Below, piece after piece: positions 40,122 through 40,727 of a DNA stretch of 40,727 nucleotides (positions within the stretch are counted from its first letter, which is position 1; the number at the start of each line of letters is the position of its first letter). The DNA comes from Clostridia bacterium (GTDB lineage: Bacteria; Bacillota; Clostridia; Oscillospirales; CAG-272). The stretch covers positions 1 through 40,727 of the forward strand of contig JAFVZL010000053.1 in NCBI GenBank assembly GCA_017508195.1. The letters are read 5' to 3'. The position numbers were made by a program, and so were the translations under genes. The notes beneath the pieces are model-generated. The model was not told the origin of the DNA, did not search any database, and saw only the letters and a list, made by a program, of their open reading frames with translations.

Positions 40122-40727
40122 ATGAAAACAAAATTTAAGTCGAAGCTCTTGGCGGTTCTGCTCGTGCTTGTAATGGTGCTTTCACTCGTTCCCGTGAGTG
40201 CCTTGAGTGCATTTGCGGCAGGCGGTGCAGAATGGGTAGATTTTGCCATTATTGAGCATTGGGGTGTATGTTTTGAGCAAACAGGCTCAGCTCAAAAGTA
40301 TCCCATCGTGCTTACAAATGAAAACAAGCTCTCAGTGCCGCTTCCGACTCTTTACAGAACGGATACCGACGATTACGTGTTTGACGGTTGGTATATTGCC
40401 GACACAGACACAAAGGTAACGCAGGATACCGTGTTTGACGGATATACCGTAGTGGTTGACAAATGGACGTTCCAAGAAAAAGACAACAATACGGTTATTA
40501 GCAACATTAGAGTAAATAACGTAGAACTTGTAGCAGGTATGACCACCGCAGAATACAATGCGGCAGTACAGGGAGCTACCGCAATGGTAAACGGTGCGCC
40601 TGCAGATGCCATTACTGCCGACAGTGCAACGACCTATACGATCTATAAAGGTCTTAACAAGAGTGGCGATCCCCTCGGTGCAGAGGACGAAGTTGAGGTA
40701 GGTCAGGACTATTCGGTTGTTACGAAG
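40122..40727 (+). CDS. Secreted protein with InlB-type B-repeat, truncated by window end
   Basis: The frame runs from ATG 40122 (AAAAGGAG at 40106-40113) to the window edge, 202 codons without a stop. The N-terminus is a classical signal peptide: MKTKFKSK, a hydrophobic core of about 18 residues, then VSALSAFAAG as the likely cleavage region. Residues about 70-115 (TLYRTDTDDYVFDGWYIADT) look like a Listeria-Bacteroides/InlB B-repeat (Flg_new), common in large secreted or wall-attached proteins of gut Firmicutes. The rest lies outside the window, so anchoring and function cannot be judged. Confidence 0.8.
   Translation, partial: MKTKFKSKLLAVLLVLVMVLSLVPVSALSAFAAGGAEWVDFAIIEHWGVCFEQTGSAQKYPIVLTNENKLSVPLPTLYRTDTDDYVFDGWYIADTDTKVTQDTVFDGYTVVVDKWTFQEKDNNTVISNIRVNNVELVAGMTTAEYNAAVQGATAMVNGAPADAITADSATTYTIYKGLNKSGDPLGAEDEVEVGQDYSVVTK

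Overview
The window looks like a chromosomal stretch of an uncultured anaerobic member of the Bacillota, class Clostridia, probably gut-associated. This is inferred from gene content and signals: a pyruvate formate-lyase pair, a YhaN/YhaO-type SbcCD pair, THF and ZTP riboswitches, a zinc-type bL28, strong AAGGAGG ribosome binding sites, and sigma-A promoters that nearly all have 17-bp spacers. No rRNA, tRNA, CRISPR array, intact transposase or phage gene is visible.

Layout. 1-465: two tandem copies of a 278-bp non-coding unit, each folding into a four-helix junction followed by an intrinsic terminator. 593-2920 (+): lipoprotein, lipase, Nudix hydrolase. 3042-5405 (-): THF riboswitch, folT, folC, MIF-like tautomerase. 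5561-8674 (-): ZTP riboswitch with terminator, pflB, pflA. 8790-9797 (-): methyltransferase-like protein, divergent from 9866-14845 (+): an esterase/acyltransferase fusion, a zinc-ribbon membrane protein and a FlaA1/CapD-type dehydratase. 14846-16196: mostly non-coding, with TTGAC iterons, a small HTH gene and a hairpin-rich element. 16197-18290 (-): a lipoprotein made of 33 Cys/Asp-rich repeats. 18577-20688 (+): a GH2 beta-mannosidase-like protein that seems to have lost its catalytic residues. 20838-25182 (-): PocR/AraC regulator, SbcD-like nuclease and SbcC-like ATPase behind a long structured leader. 25529-28365 (+): a ROK kinase fused to a NahK-like kinase, then nagB. 28366-32967: a hairpin array, a 3' fragment of a cyclophilin gene, a large FN3-like lipoprotein with an attenuator-like leader, and the intact cyclophilin gene. 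33041-38011: a YtvI-type membrane protein, a GME-fold protein, rpmB and proBAC. 38231-40727 (+): a membrane-bound LuxR regulator, an unknown gene, a second hairpin-rich element and a truncated secreted B-repeat protein.

How the genes fit together. Two folate/one-carbon riboswitches sit side by side: THF status controls folate uptake and polyglutamylation, and ZTP (a sign of 10-formyl-THF shortage) controls the formate-producing enzyme. ROK/NahK/NagB form an amino-sugar catabolic module with overlapping divergent promoters shared with the PocR regulator. proB-proA-proC is a complete proline pathway.

The best candidates for something undescribed are: the pair of inverted hairpin-rich elements (15949-16143 and 39869-40092), which keep the same six stem-loops with compensatory changes; the tandem four-way-junction RNAs at the left edge; a 3.83-kb segment with one lipoprotein gene bounded by 107-bp near-identical copies of the cyclophilin 3' end; and two structured leaders that match no riboswitch class I know. 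All homology calls come from reading the sequence; no search or folding program was run.
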